Below are positions 36,349 through 46,700 of a DNA stretch of 64,000 nt, piece after piece. Under the pieces are notes generated by a model. The model was not told where the DNA came from, ran no database searches, and saw nothing but the letters and a program-made list of their open reading frames with translations. How positions within the stretch are numbered: the stretch's first letter is position 1; each line of letters opens with the position of its first letter. Origin of the DNA: Dysidea avara (taxonomy: Eukaryota; Porifera; Demospongiae; Dictyoceratida; Dysideidae); the NCBI RefSeq assembly GCF_963678975.1, contig NC_089273.1, positions 24,508,356 to 24,572,355 of the forward strand, read 5' to 3'. The position numbers and the translations under genes were made by a program.

Positions 36349-37317
36349 TTAGGCAGCTTGACTGTCTGGTTCCCATGTTGGTTGACCAGAGGCATCTGTG
36401 CGAGACAACAGTTCATAAATCTTGGATGTTAATGATGGTTGCTGGTGGATGTAAGTGAGGTAGGCATTGCTGGACCATCGACCTAAATTTTTGATCAGCC
36501 ATGCTGGAAGTCCAGCGGCTGCTGCCGTAGTAGCTGCGCCGATCCGGAAACTGTGAGAAGCAAATTGAGAGTCATTAAGCCCGGCTTGCTGGAGGAGTTG
36601 GCGGAGCGACTTAGTGACAGCTGCACGCGTCAGAGGACGGAATCTGCCAGCTTGGTAAACAGGGGCAGTAGGGGCCACATCGCCAGAAAGCTTACGATAA
36701 CGATCAAAGGCATGCCATGGGCAAGTTGAAGAGTTGGTGTTAAAAATTTTAACTGTGCATCCACGACGAAACGGATCTGTCTTGGACTGGTGTAGGGTGA
36801 TGGTAATGTGATCGACAGAGAGCGTAACATCACACCAGCGGAGGTTAGTGTATTCACTCACCCTTAAAAAGCCATAAAAAGCCATGGTGAATGCAGCCCA
36901 TAGCATTCGTTGCTCGTGGATGGTGTAGCGTGATTGACATAGTTGCTCTTTAAGGGTATGCATGATATTCACGGTGATAGGCAAGCGGGTACGCTGGTTG
37001 TCACCTTGCAGACGTCGAATACCTCTGCATACTAGCTGTAATAGATCGCCCACAGTAGGGTCTGACATACCTTGCTCTATGTGGAATAGGCGGATGGCTG
37101 CTAAGTAGACTTTGATGGTTTTATAAGACACAAGGTTGGATTCATGAGCACAGAAGTATTGAAGTGTCAGTGATGATGCTGGAACTGAGATAAGGGTGTA
37201 CTGACTACAAAATGACTGAAACTTTGCTATTCCTGACTGATAGGTTCTTCTGGTAGATTCGGCAATACCATGATACCGGCATTGCAGGAGGCGATTGTGA
37301 AGGTTTGAGTTGGCCAT
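36349..37317 (-). CDS. DIRS-type tyrosine recombinase (integrase)
   Basis: 322 codons from an ATG at 37315-37317. It integrates the cDNA circle by site-specific strand exchange, replacing the DDE integrase of LTR elements. The N-terminal SAM-like core (YRxGIAKFQSFCSQY region) is followed by the catalytic domain: first Arg in GFLRVSEYTNLRW, then the HSFRIGAATTAAAAGL box with His and second Arg, then the LGRWSSNAYLTYIH block with the nucleophilic Tyr. All the expected R-H-R-Y residues are visible. The start overlaps the end of the RT frame by 91 nt in a different phase. No damage is seen. Confidence 0.92.
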   Translation of the reverse strand: MANSNLHNRLLQCRYHGIAESTRRTYQSGIAKFQSFCSQYTLISVPASSLTLQYFCAHESNLVSYKTIKVYLAAIRLFHIEQGMSDPTVGDLLQLVCRGIRRLQGDNQRTRLPITVNIMHTLKEQLCQSRYTIHEQRMLWAAFTMAFYGFLRVSEYTNLRWCDVTLSVDHITITLHQSKTDPFRRGCTVKIFNTNSSTCPWHAFDRYRKLSGDVAPTAPVYQAGRFRPLTRAAVTKSLRQLLQQAGLNDSQFASHSFRIGAATTAAAAGLPAWLIKNLGRWSSNAYLTYIHQQPSLTSKIYELLSRTDASGQPTWEPDSQAA

Positions 37318-39203
37318 GCAGGGATGCGGTCTGGGAGTAAGTTGGCTTCTGGGGCTAGTTTTCTGAAGTTCTCCATCTGAAAACGAGAGAGGGAGTCAGC
37401 TATGTTATTGCAAACACCGGGGACATGAATCACACATACATTAATGTTATAATTACTGGCACAAAAATACAGCAAGCGGACCAAAGCCATGAGATGGGGT
37501 GCACGAGTAGAGCCCCTGCTCCAGATATCAACAACAGCTTGATTATCACAGTGGAAGAGGATTTTTTGTCGGGACCAGAAGGAACCCCATGTGTGGACTG
37601 CTGCTACTATCGCAAATAATTCTTTCCATGTGATGTCCTGCTTACCTTGTAGGGTTGACCAATGGGATTGGAGCCACCTACCATCCCAGTACGCTCCCCA
37701 TCCATGCAGTCCAGAGGCGTCAGTGTAGAGATGTAGTGCTGGCGAAGGTATCCATCTCGTATTTAAAATAAGGCTTGTGCCTGACCATTCCGGTAAGAAA
37801 TCTAGCCACCATTGCAAGTCCAGGTATGCTTCAGTTGTCAGGCTAATGCGGTGATGTAGGTGGGACACAGTGTTGCTGAGATCAATCATTCTGCGTAAGA
37901 AGATACGTCCAGCCGGGACCACCTTGCAGCAGAAGGATAACTTTCCTATAAGGGACAACAACTCACGCTGAGTGCATTTGTCCCGCTGTCTCATCCAACG
38001 TAGCTCATCCATTAAAGCATGTTTCCGATCATCTGAAATACTGGCTTCCATTGTGAGACTGTTTAGGAGGATGCCAAGGAAGGTTAATGAGGTAGTAGGA
38101 CCTTCAACTTTGGACAGTTTAATCGGGGCGTTAATTTTTTCACACAATGTGAACATTGATTGTAAGTTTTGTGCACATACAGGTGAGGTTGCTGGCCCAG
38201 CAGTAAAGAAGTCGTCAAGGTAGTGCAGCAGGTGTTGCACACCGTATGAATGGTGCAAGATCCAGTGGATGGCTATTGAAAGCTGGTTAAAGAGATAAGG
38301 GGCAGATCTAAGGCCAAAAGGCAAACAGGTGTCTATGAAGAATTGTTGTCGCCAGCAAATGCCTAATAGGTTCCAGTCCTCCGGTCTAACTGGTATTAGG
38401 CGAAAAGCATTCTTAAGATCTATCTTACTCATTAGTGCTCCTGGACCTAGGTTATTAAGAATTGCGTAAGCATCATCTATGGTGCAATAGGATAGTGAGT
38501 ATAATTCTGGGTCAATAAAATCATTTATACTTTGTGCAAAAGGTGCTGAAAGGTGGTATATAATTCGCCAACCCCCATCATGTTTAGGCACAAGACCTAA
38601 ACCCGAGGTGCGAAAATTGGGGAGGGGTGGTTGGTCAAAAGGACCGAGGACTCGTCCGGCTTCACACTCCTCTTTGAGCGTTGCATCAATGACTTCGGGC
38701 TGCTGGAAAGCAGACTCTAAATTTAAAGCTAGGTGCGTGAACTGGGGGCCTGTGTAGCCAATTGTACAGCCAAGTCTTAAGTTATCAATAAGTTGTCTGA
38801 CGAAGACTTTGTCGGGATGGTTACTTAATTCACGTTCAAGGGTGAACGGTCGTAGTGGAGTCCACGGAAGTGGTTTAAAAATGGCGGAGCTGTCCTTTTG
38901 AAGGACAGCTCTTGCCCGAGTGGGGCCCGCCGCAGTTCTCACATCTGTGAGCAAATCTGCAGTTTGCACGGTGGCAGTATGACCTGTTGAAGTCACGGCA
39001 TGTGTTGACAAGGAATGGGGTGGGGCGCTGTTGGAAGAAAGCGGGAGCGTGCTGCTGTGTGTTAGGAGGGGCTGGATGTTGTCCTCCATGGGTATGTGAA
39101 GGAGAGGGACGAAAAGGACAGTGGTTGGGATAATGAGTGGTACTACCACAATGAGTGCATGGCCAGCGGTTTGGTTGAGCTGATGTACCAGGGAAGTGCT
39201 CAA
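37227..39203 (-). CDS. Reverse transcriptase / RNase H polyprotein
   Basis: 658 codons of open frame. The real protein probably starts near 38890, since the first ~110 codons overlap the Gag zinc-finger region in another frame and the formal first codon is TTG. The phase is +1 to Gag, so expression by frameshift or re-initiation is likely. RT motifs: MSKIDLKNAFRLIPV (palm A, Asp), CLPFGLRSAPYLF, and HLLHYLDDFF with the YLDD catalytic box near 38215. RNase H follows with LYTDASGLHGWGAYWDG (first Asp), WKELFAI (Glu), FHCDNQAVV (Asp) and a final PGVCNNIADSLSR (last Asp). It copies element RNA to DNA. All catalytic positions appear intact. Confidence 0.9.
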   Translation of the reverse strand: MSTSLVHQLNQTAGHALIVVVPLIIPTTVLFVPLLHIPMEDNIQPLLTHSSTLPLSSNSAPPHSLSTHAVTSTGHTATVQTADLLTDVRTAAGPTRARAVLQKDSSAIFKPLPWTPLRPFTLERELSNHPDKVFVRQLIDNLRLGCTIGYTGPQFTHLALNLESAFQQPEVIDATLKEECEAGRVLGPFDQPPLPNFRTSGLGLVPKHDGGWRIIYHLSAPFAQSINDFIDPELYSLSYCTIDDAYAILNNLGPGALMSKIDLKNAFRLIPVRPEDWNLLGICWRQQFFIDTCLPFGLRSAPYLFNQLSIAIHWILHHSYGVQHLLHYLDDFFTAGPATSPVCAQNLQSMFTLCEKINAPIKLSKVEGPTTSLTFLGILLNSLTMEASISDDRKHALMDELRWMRQRDKCTQRELLSLIGKLSFCCKVVPAGRIFLRRMIDLSNTVSHLHHRISLTTEAYLDLQWWLDFLPEWSGTSLILNTRWIPSPALHLYTDASGLHGWGAYWDGRWLQSHWSTLQGKQDITWKELFAIVAAVHTWGSFWSRQKILFHCDNQAVVDIWSRGSTRAPHLMALVRLLYFCASNYNINVCVIHVPGVCNNIADSLSRFQMENFRKLAPEANLLPDRIPAWPTQTFTIASCNAGIMVLPNLPEEPISQE

Positions 39204-40194
39204 GCCATAGGTCTATGTCGCGGACATCCCATCGTAACGATGGGTCGGTAGCAGCCTTGGTACGAAACTTTGCATCGTAACTAAGCCAGGCATGTAGGGG
39301 ATGATTTGTGTTTGCGGAGGTAATAATTCGCTGATAAGCGATCAAGTATGGAGCACATGAGGGGTTAAAAGATATGCGGAAAGCTAGATACACATTCCAC
39401 GCTTCCATCCATGCACCAAATGATGTTATTTTCTTGGTGTTTGCTGGGGGCTGAATGGAGACATTGTCTCCTGACTGGCTTAGCTGTAGTGTAAGAGTCT
39501 GGGACTGGGGCTCTGGTGCACCAAACATGGATTTGGGTAGAAGAGTGGTGAAGTCAATGTACTTACCTTTGGTTATCTTCTCTTGTATCCTGGTTGGGCA
39601 GGGTGGTAAAGAAGGTTGGGGGAGTGACAGGGTCTGATGGGGTGCCCTTGTTGAAGTAGAGTTGACAACTGGTGTAACGTGGGCTGGGGTGCGACTTGCT
39701 GCAATTTGCAGCGACACTGGATTGTTTGAGTGAACTGGAAGAGAGGCAGCTGACAGGCGGTCGTCCTCTATCGCTTCTGATTCATTACCAGCAGCATGCG
39801 TGTCACTAGTGCTTGCGGGCCGAGTGTCGTGGGTTGGTTGAAGGATACTGGTCAGTTGGTTAAGGAGTTGCTGTGGCAAAGCAGAGGTGACACTCCCTGG
39901 GCGGGATGGTGGATTTCCTCCTGAGTTATTAGCGGTGGTTATTTGGTGGGTATTGGTGGAGTCTTCTTGTGGGCCTTCCCCTTGTGAGCTGTTGGCGGCA
40001 TCTGTTTGCAAGTGTGAATGCAGGCGATCGATCAGAGCAGCTTTATTTCCTAGAGTTTGTAACTTGAAGTGTTTCAGATGGGATTTTAGGGCAGCCACGG
40101 TTAGAGCATTCAATTGAGTTTTTGATGCGCCGGCGAGGCTATAAGGCGTGGCGGGGCTAGTTTCCTCTGACGCGTTGCGGCGTGTTGCTGGCAT
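38875..40194 (-). CDS. Gag-like protein with SAP domain and zinc fingers
   Basis: 439 codons from an ATG at 40192-40194. Near the N terminus (40113-40009, residues 28-62) lies a SAP-like motif, LTVAALKSHLKHFKLQ then GNKAALIDRLHSHL, a helix-turn-helix that in other proteins binds DNA or chromatin. The middle is Ser/Thr/Pro/Gln-rich and probably disordered. A conserved FGAWMEAWNVYLAFR region follows. The C terminus has a CCHC knuckle (CTHCGSTTHYPNHC), a CCCH-type finger (CRDFNRSYCHRANCRFAH) and a second knuckle-like CENCGGPHSGKSC. It probably packages element RNA. The SAP domain may steer it to chromatin; that is inference. Confidence 0.85.
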   Translation of the reverse strand: MPATRRNASEETSPATPYSLAGASKTQLNALTVAALKSHLKHFKLQTLGNKAALIDRLHSHLQTDAANSSQGEGPQEDSTNTHQITTANNSGGNPPSRPGSVTSALPQQLLNQLTSILQPTHDTRPASTSDTHAAGNESEAIEDDRLSAASLPVHSNNPVSLQIAASRTPAHVTPVVNSTSTRAPHQTLSLPQPSLPPCPTRIQEKITKGKYIDFTTLLPKSMFGAPEPQSQTLTLQLSQSGDNVSIQPPANTKKITSFGAWMEAWNVYLAFRISFNPSCAPYLIAYQRIITSANTNHPLHAWLSYDAKFRTKAATDPSLRWDVRDIDLWLEHFPGTSAQPNRWPCTHCGSTTHYPNHCPFRPSPSHTHGGQHPAPPNTQQHAPAFFQQRPTPFLVNTCRDFNRSYCHRANCRFAHRCENCGGPHSGKSCPSKGQLRHF

Positions 40195-40451
40195 GGCGGT
40201 AATTACTATGAGGAAGTTAGCAAATACACATCTTAATTAACAACAACACAAACAAAAAACAAACATACGTGAATTCGGAGAGACGTGTAGAATTATCGAA
40301 ATAGAAGCTTCACTGACGGAGTCTATGTTCAAGTACTTGCTCGGCACGTACCAGTGCAGGTGACGGCGATGACTTCAGTGGGAGCGAACAAGGGGTTGAA
40401 TCACGTTTAGAACGACGTTACTGAAGTTCTCCAAATCCGGGATAGTCTCTT

Positions 40452-40729
40452 GGAAAGTTTTCTAAACAGAGAGAATGTCACACTGAGACGGCGTGGTGGC
40501 TCACGAGAGACAATGTAGCACGTGATAGAATATCACACTGAGACAACGTGGCGGCTCACGAGAGACAGTGTAGCATGTGAAGATAACTCGCTAAGCTGTT
40601 TACCTATTTAGAAAGATTACATCCAGCTTGACAGCCTGTTATTCTGGTTTATTGTCTATACGCTATGTTAACAACCAGCGTGTACCAGGCATGTTAACTT
40701 CAATTTATTGGCAAGCAATAAATTATATT
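40452..40729 (-). repeat. Split direct repeat A1
   Basis: 278-bp copy at the 5' end of the element in sense orientation, matching 34943-35220. Its outer end is the right NLR junction. The NLR frame stays open for about 34 codons back into this repeat. Confidence 0.93.
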
Positions 40730-43700
40730 TACCATGCAGGAAAGGTACTGCATAATTTCATCTCAGCTGTTCCTTTAGCAGTGATTGGCCATACTAAAGA
40801 AGATGATCATACAGAAACTTGGGTCAACTTGTATTTTGTTGATTTTGTGGCCAATGACAATTTTGAAACAATGCTTTGTGATTTCCATGCAAATGTGAAT
40901 TATTCACAATTAAACTGCTTCTTCTTAAACTTCTTTAGCAATAACCAAAGAATCATTACAATGCAAAACAAAACCCTGTGCAGTTTACTATTTAAGAATT
41001 GCACTGATATTTACATGTATGAAACAGGCCTAAAAGATGAAACTGCAAATAAAATTGTAGAACAGCTCGACACAGTAGATGCTCGAGTGAAGTATGTAGT
41101 GTTGCTAGCTTTTAGCATTGAATACTTGTCAATTGTTGATGCCCTAGTTAAAAACCCTTTTATTTTTACAATCAAATTGAAATCGGTTGAGTGCTGCAAT
41201 GAACAGGATTATTTTGGGTCAATTTTGTCTAGCAATTTCAATCATCTAAGAAATCTTGCTATAATGCGAAGTCACATTGATGATAAAAAATATGAACAAT
41301 TATGTAAATCCCTATTCACTGATAGATCTGTAATATCATACCTAAAGGAATTGGACATTTCCCACTCTAACATCTTATGCACTAATACAATAATCAAATC
41401 CTTACAATCTTGTATCATTGAAAGGTTTATTGTACCTAACTATCGCATTAATTGTGATCTTAGCAATTCTATCTTCCTCATGGCATATTATAAGGAAAAT
41501 AATATTCTTAATTTTACCATGGGAATTCCATTAATTATTATCAACAGTATCCAAGAACTCGATGAATCATCTACAAACGTGAGTTGCTTAAAAGCATTTC
41601 TTATTAACACAGCAGTCAATGAGCGTACAATCAATCTAATCACTGATGTGTCTCAATACAACATTTCTGACTACAATTTGTTTGTAAGAAATAATATGTT
41701 GTTGTGTAATTTCAATAGTGTTCTATCAGTTTTTGAACAACTTATGCAGAAAATTATACGGTTTACATTGTTTGGAACTGACTTGGCAGACAAAATGGCA
41801 TTAAAAATGGTGCAACATCTCACTACTGCAGTAAAGACTAATAGTAAATATTTTCTGGCATCAGAAACAAAAGTGTTAACTAATGTGACCAATATTAAAA
41901 CAATCTCTGGTTCCCTAGGCTATGATGATGATGATGATGCAGTTACACTTAGTGTACTAAATGAACTTACTGGAATGTTTTGCAAATCCTTGTCCTATTC
42001 AGAGAATTTGCTAAAATATATTAAATGCTTAGATTTGTCATCGCATGGACTTTTATCGACATGTGTAAAGTTAATAGTTGATTCTCTCATTTTTTGCTGT
42101 GTGGAAAAGTTGATATTAATGAATGATAACAAAGTAATGAAAAGCATAAAAAACTATATATTATGTGCGTATTTTGAAGGGAAGAGGATGTGTAACACTA
42201 TTTCAAGAATACCATTAACAATAATTGGCAAAGGTGGTATTTATTGCCAAGGAATTTCCATAAATGTATATTTAGTTGAGATTCTAGCCACTGAGGAAGT
42301 TTTAGAGAGCATTATATTGGAGGAATGGTATGACCATTTGCAATACATATTTTTAAACTCTATGCAAAATACTACTATATTACCCAGCCAAATACTTTCA
42401 CATGCTTGTATGAAACTATTCAACTCTCTTATTTTATTTGAATCAGGTCTGCAAGATGAACAGACATTAACAATTGCAGAACAGCTCAGAACACTGAATA
42501 AACAAGTTCAATACATGTTAGTCTCAAATACAATATTGTTAGCACGCAAAGCTGATATGTGGTCAATTTCAAAAGCACTGAATAATAATCCATTGATTAC
42601 TGTGGTTAAATTAACCAACTGCATAATATCCACCATTGAATTTGGTTCATTCTTTACTGCAAAGCTAAAATACTTGAAATGGTTTTCTTTAACACAATGC
42701 ACAATTTGTGGCACAACTATTAAAGACATACCTAAATGTAATACATTTTTTACCACTGGAGCAACGATACCATATTTAAAACAATTGGATCTTTCTATGT
42801 CTAACTTAGCACTAGAATGTGTCAGTATACTTACAACAGCTTTACTATCTTGTATCGTTGAAAGAATAATTCTATCTGATGATAGAATTTATGACGAACT
42901 TATACATGCTGTCTTTCTTCAGACATATTGCAAAAATGTTTACATAGTCAATTTTGTCATGGGAATTCCATTGATTATCATCAACGGTATAAAAAGGATG
43001 AAATCATTTATACATTATTTTACAATATTTTTAATGAATACTGTGCTCAATGATATAATTAACCAAATCACTGATCTTTCAGGTTACAATGTTTATGATT
43101 ACAACCTTATTCTTTTAAAGAATAATGTATTAGCGAATTTCAACAATGTTTTACCACTGTTCAAATGTTCACTTTCAAAGGTAACCAATTTCACATTGTT
43201 TGGGTCTAACTTGATGAAAGAAACAGCTGTGAAAATTGTAGCATTTCTAAATGAAATCTCTGATGTGAATATAGAGTTTTCTTTAATTTGCAAAGATACC
43301 TCACTAAATAAAACCATACATTTTGGACCAATAATGCAAACGTTAGCTAACAGCAAGCTACATAACTCTAGATTTGCTATACTGCTCTTACCATTAACTC
43401 TAGTCAGTTGTGTGGAACTATTTGACATCTCTGGGTGCAGCATAAGCAACAAGGATTTTATGACTCTGCAGGAGTTTTTGATTCAATTTCATATAACAAT
43501 TGAGATCCTAAATATTTCATATAATGAAGTGTCTCCTATAGCTCTCTCAAAAGCAATTGTGGATTTTCATATAAGAAAGTTATATCTTCATGGTGAAAGC
43601 TTTCCAGTTCAAGATACTTTAACAATGTTACTTCCCAAATTGATTAATATAAAATATAATTTAGAAATTAAATTTGCTGAATCTACTTCTTTTATTCTGT

Positions 43701-46700
43701 GCCATATACAATTTAATATCAATGACATTTTAAAGACAGCACAGAATTTGCTCCATTTATTTGTAATGAACTGCAAGCAATATGATTTTCTTGATGTCAT
43801 AGTGCCAATCCTTACCCAATTTCCACTAGATGTTTTGTCAAGTGTACATCTGTATAATAATTCTGTAAAATACCAAGATATTGTTAAAGCAGTTGATGAG
43901 CTGACACAAGTAAACTTATTTATTGAGGAAAAAGATTTTAAATTTCACAGTGCACAATCTGTTAAAAATGACTTTAGTAACATGAATAGTATTGTATACT
44001 CTACTTCAGAACATTCCAGCAATTTACAAATGCAGTGGACTCCACCGACCAAAATGAAGTTTGTCAACTTTCATTTTAAAGAGCTAACAATGATAAATGT
44101 TGGGGTAATGATCACACAGAAATTTCTTAGGGATAAATATCTGCAAAGGATTAAAATAGCAAATTTTCAGGTAACTGATGATGCTGCGAAAGTAATTGGA
44201 ACTATATTTGGCAATAGTCATAATTTGGAGCATTTGGAATTAGTTAACCTTTGCATATCTGATAACACTTTAATGACAGTATTGCAACTATTGAGAAAAC
44301 TTTACTCATTGAGGCATTTGACACTACGTTTAATCAATATGTCATCTGATAAATCAGCATGTGGTTTAGTTTATGTTATTGCAAACAACAAAAGCTTAGA
44401 ATATCTTGAGATATCTCAATGTAATTTAAAAGAGTCAGTTATTGTAGAAATAGTTGCAGCAATTAAAGATATTAAGCTACTTAAGAGATTAAATTTGAGT
44501 AACAACATTATCACCAATGTGGCAGCTAGTAAACTAGCAAGTGTATTAAACAAAACTACTACTAGTTTGACACATCTTGATTTGTCTAGTACTAAATTGC
44601 AAGAAGCAGGTATTATTGATATTACACGAGGATTAAACAATAGTAATTTGGGATATCTTTTCCTGAACAACTGCAATATTACAAGAAATGCAGCTGCTGA
44701 AATAGCCTCCTGTATAAAAGAACATTTCACATCTCTTATACATTTGGAATTATCAAATTGTAAGTTAGAGGAAGCATCACTGCTTTGTATTACTAAAGCT
44801 TTAGCTAATATGTCGTCACTATTGAAATTAAATATAAAATTTAATGCCATAACTAAAGCTGCTGCTGTTGATCTTTCAAAGGTCATAAAAAACAATTCTG
44901 AAATGACAAATTTGAAGCTCACTGTATCGGACACAAGTTTGGTTGAAGTTGCATCATCTTGTAGAACACTGTCGTCAATAAAATGCATTGATTGGAATTT
45001 TTCTTTGTTCAAGATGAATTCTAAGTATTTGGCTTCCAAATTTTGTCTTAAGGATATTATTTTCAAAATCAACATAGATGATGAATTAGATGCAGATGAT
45101 CCATATTCCTCCATTGAAAGGGATATCAAAGAAATAACACATTTAACCTTTACAAACTGTAGCTGTGCGGAAGTGTTTAATTGTATAGAATCATTATTAT
45201 CATTACAACACCTTGATGTGAACTCCAGCACAATAGCATATGATGTGATATCTAATACTATTCAGAAGAACATTGCTTTAAGCCACATAAATATTTCAAA
45301 TTGCTGTTGGCAACGATCATTTAACAAAGTTGATTGTTTTAAAACACCTAATAGTCAACCCATTTGGTATATTGAAGAAGAACTTTATGAACCACTTAAA
45401 ATGGCATTTGTTGAAGAGAAACTTTATGAACCACTTAAATTGGAGTTCGTTGAAAAGAAACTTTGTGCTAACTTTCCATGTAAAGTGAAGTATGTTGAAA
45501 AGAAACATTATAACTATCCAACTACAGTGGAATATGTTGAAGATAAACTTTACGAGGATTTACTGTTTAAAGTGGAATTTGCTGTCAATGAAGAGGAACT
45601 TTATGACTTTCCACATAAAGTGGAAAATAGTATTTACAATGACTCACCACTAGAAGATTACATGTTCTATGAAATAGCTAAGAGTTTATCATCACTTCAG
45701 CAGTTAGAGTACCTGAATATCAGTGGTAATAAAATAACGTACAGCATTGCATGTGATATAGCAACTACAATCCATAACAATAGAAGGTTACAACATCTCG
45801 ATATGTCAAACTGTCAAGCACAAACTACTGAACTTCTCATAATTTTTGAGTCTTTAGAAAATTTAAATGATTTGTCATATTTGAATTTCAGCAATAACTA
45901 TTTTTGTTTTCAAGCAAATGATGTTACTGGAAACATTAATTGTAATCTTCCTAATGTTGTAAATGCAAATGAACATCTAAATTTCCTCCTTTTATCTACT
46001 GTTGACGAATCAGGACAGCTACTTGAAAAAATTGTTCAGCCCAGCAAAGCACTGAAATATCTTGACATCAGCCACAATGCAGTTACTGATGATGCTGCAA
46101 ATAATTTATCATCCATTATCGCTGAACATGAATCACTACAATATTTGAACATGAATGGTTGCATCATAAGTAAACATGGCAATAAATGTGTTACTAAATC
46201 AATTGCAAATGTAGCTCATTTGCAATATAATATTGAATCAAATTGTTATGATGGTATCATTCATGCTGCTGTTTTCAGCAACTTCAAGCTGTTCATCTTT
46301 CTTACTTATGATAGCAAAGCTTTAAGTAGTTGCATACCTTTCAATGTTGTCAAATCAATGTATTATATCAATTTTGCATCTCAATGTCTTACCAAGGAAG
46401 TGTTGCATTCTATATCCACAGCATTCTCAACTGCAAATATAAAATCATTAACATTTATTAATTGTGACTTTGAAGAATGCAACATACTTTCAATATTACA
46501 GCTAACTAAACACATCAAGACATTGAAGTACTTTATTCTGAATTCTTTCAGAATGTCTGAAGAAGCACTTGGTGATATTGCACAAACGATTTGCAATAAT
46601 ATGAACATTAGTTATCTTGACCTGTCTGATAGCAAGCTATCAGGATCACAATTTTCCATCATTGCAAAGGCTTTGAGTAAATTGTCAGCCTTACAGTATT

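Larger units (their letters stand above)
33918..40729 (-). mobile_element. Intact-looking PAT/Ngaro-type DIRS retrotransposon with split direct repeats, inserted in the NLR exon
   Basis: The sense strand is minus. In sense order: A1 (40729-40452), leader, Gag, RT/RNase H, tyrosine recombinase, B1 (36214-35221), A2 (35220-34943), a 61-bp spacer, B2 (34881-33918). A1 and A2 are both 278 bp and almost identical. B1 and B2 are identical by eye except for two 15-bp minisatellite units. This A1-ORFs-B1-A2-B2 order is the signature of PAT/Ngaro elements, which integrate as circles by tyrosine recombinase without target duplication. The junctions share a TTTA core: GTT|TAAC (left), ATT|TAAC (internal B1/A2) and ATT|TACC (right). 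The near-identical repeats and open frames point to a recent and perhaps active copy. No methyltransferase domain was found. Confidence 0.92.

Noticed and set aside
38890..39203. First ~110 codons of the RT frame as part of the RT protein
   Set aside because: They overlap the Gag zinc-finger region in another phase and start with TTG; RT-like text begins only after about 38890.
40628..40729. Start of the 3' NLR frame at 40628 as a separate gene
   Set aside because: The first codon is TTG and lies within element repeat A1; the true coding start of this half is at the junction, in the middle of a module.
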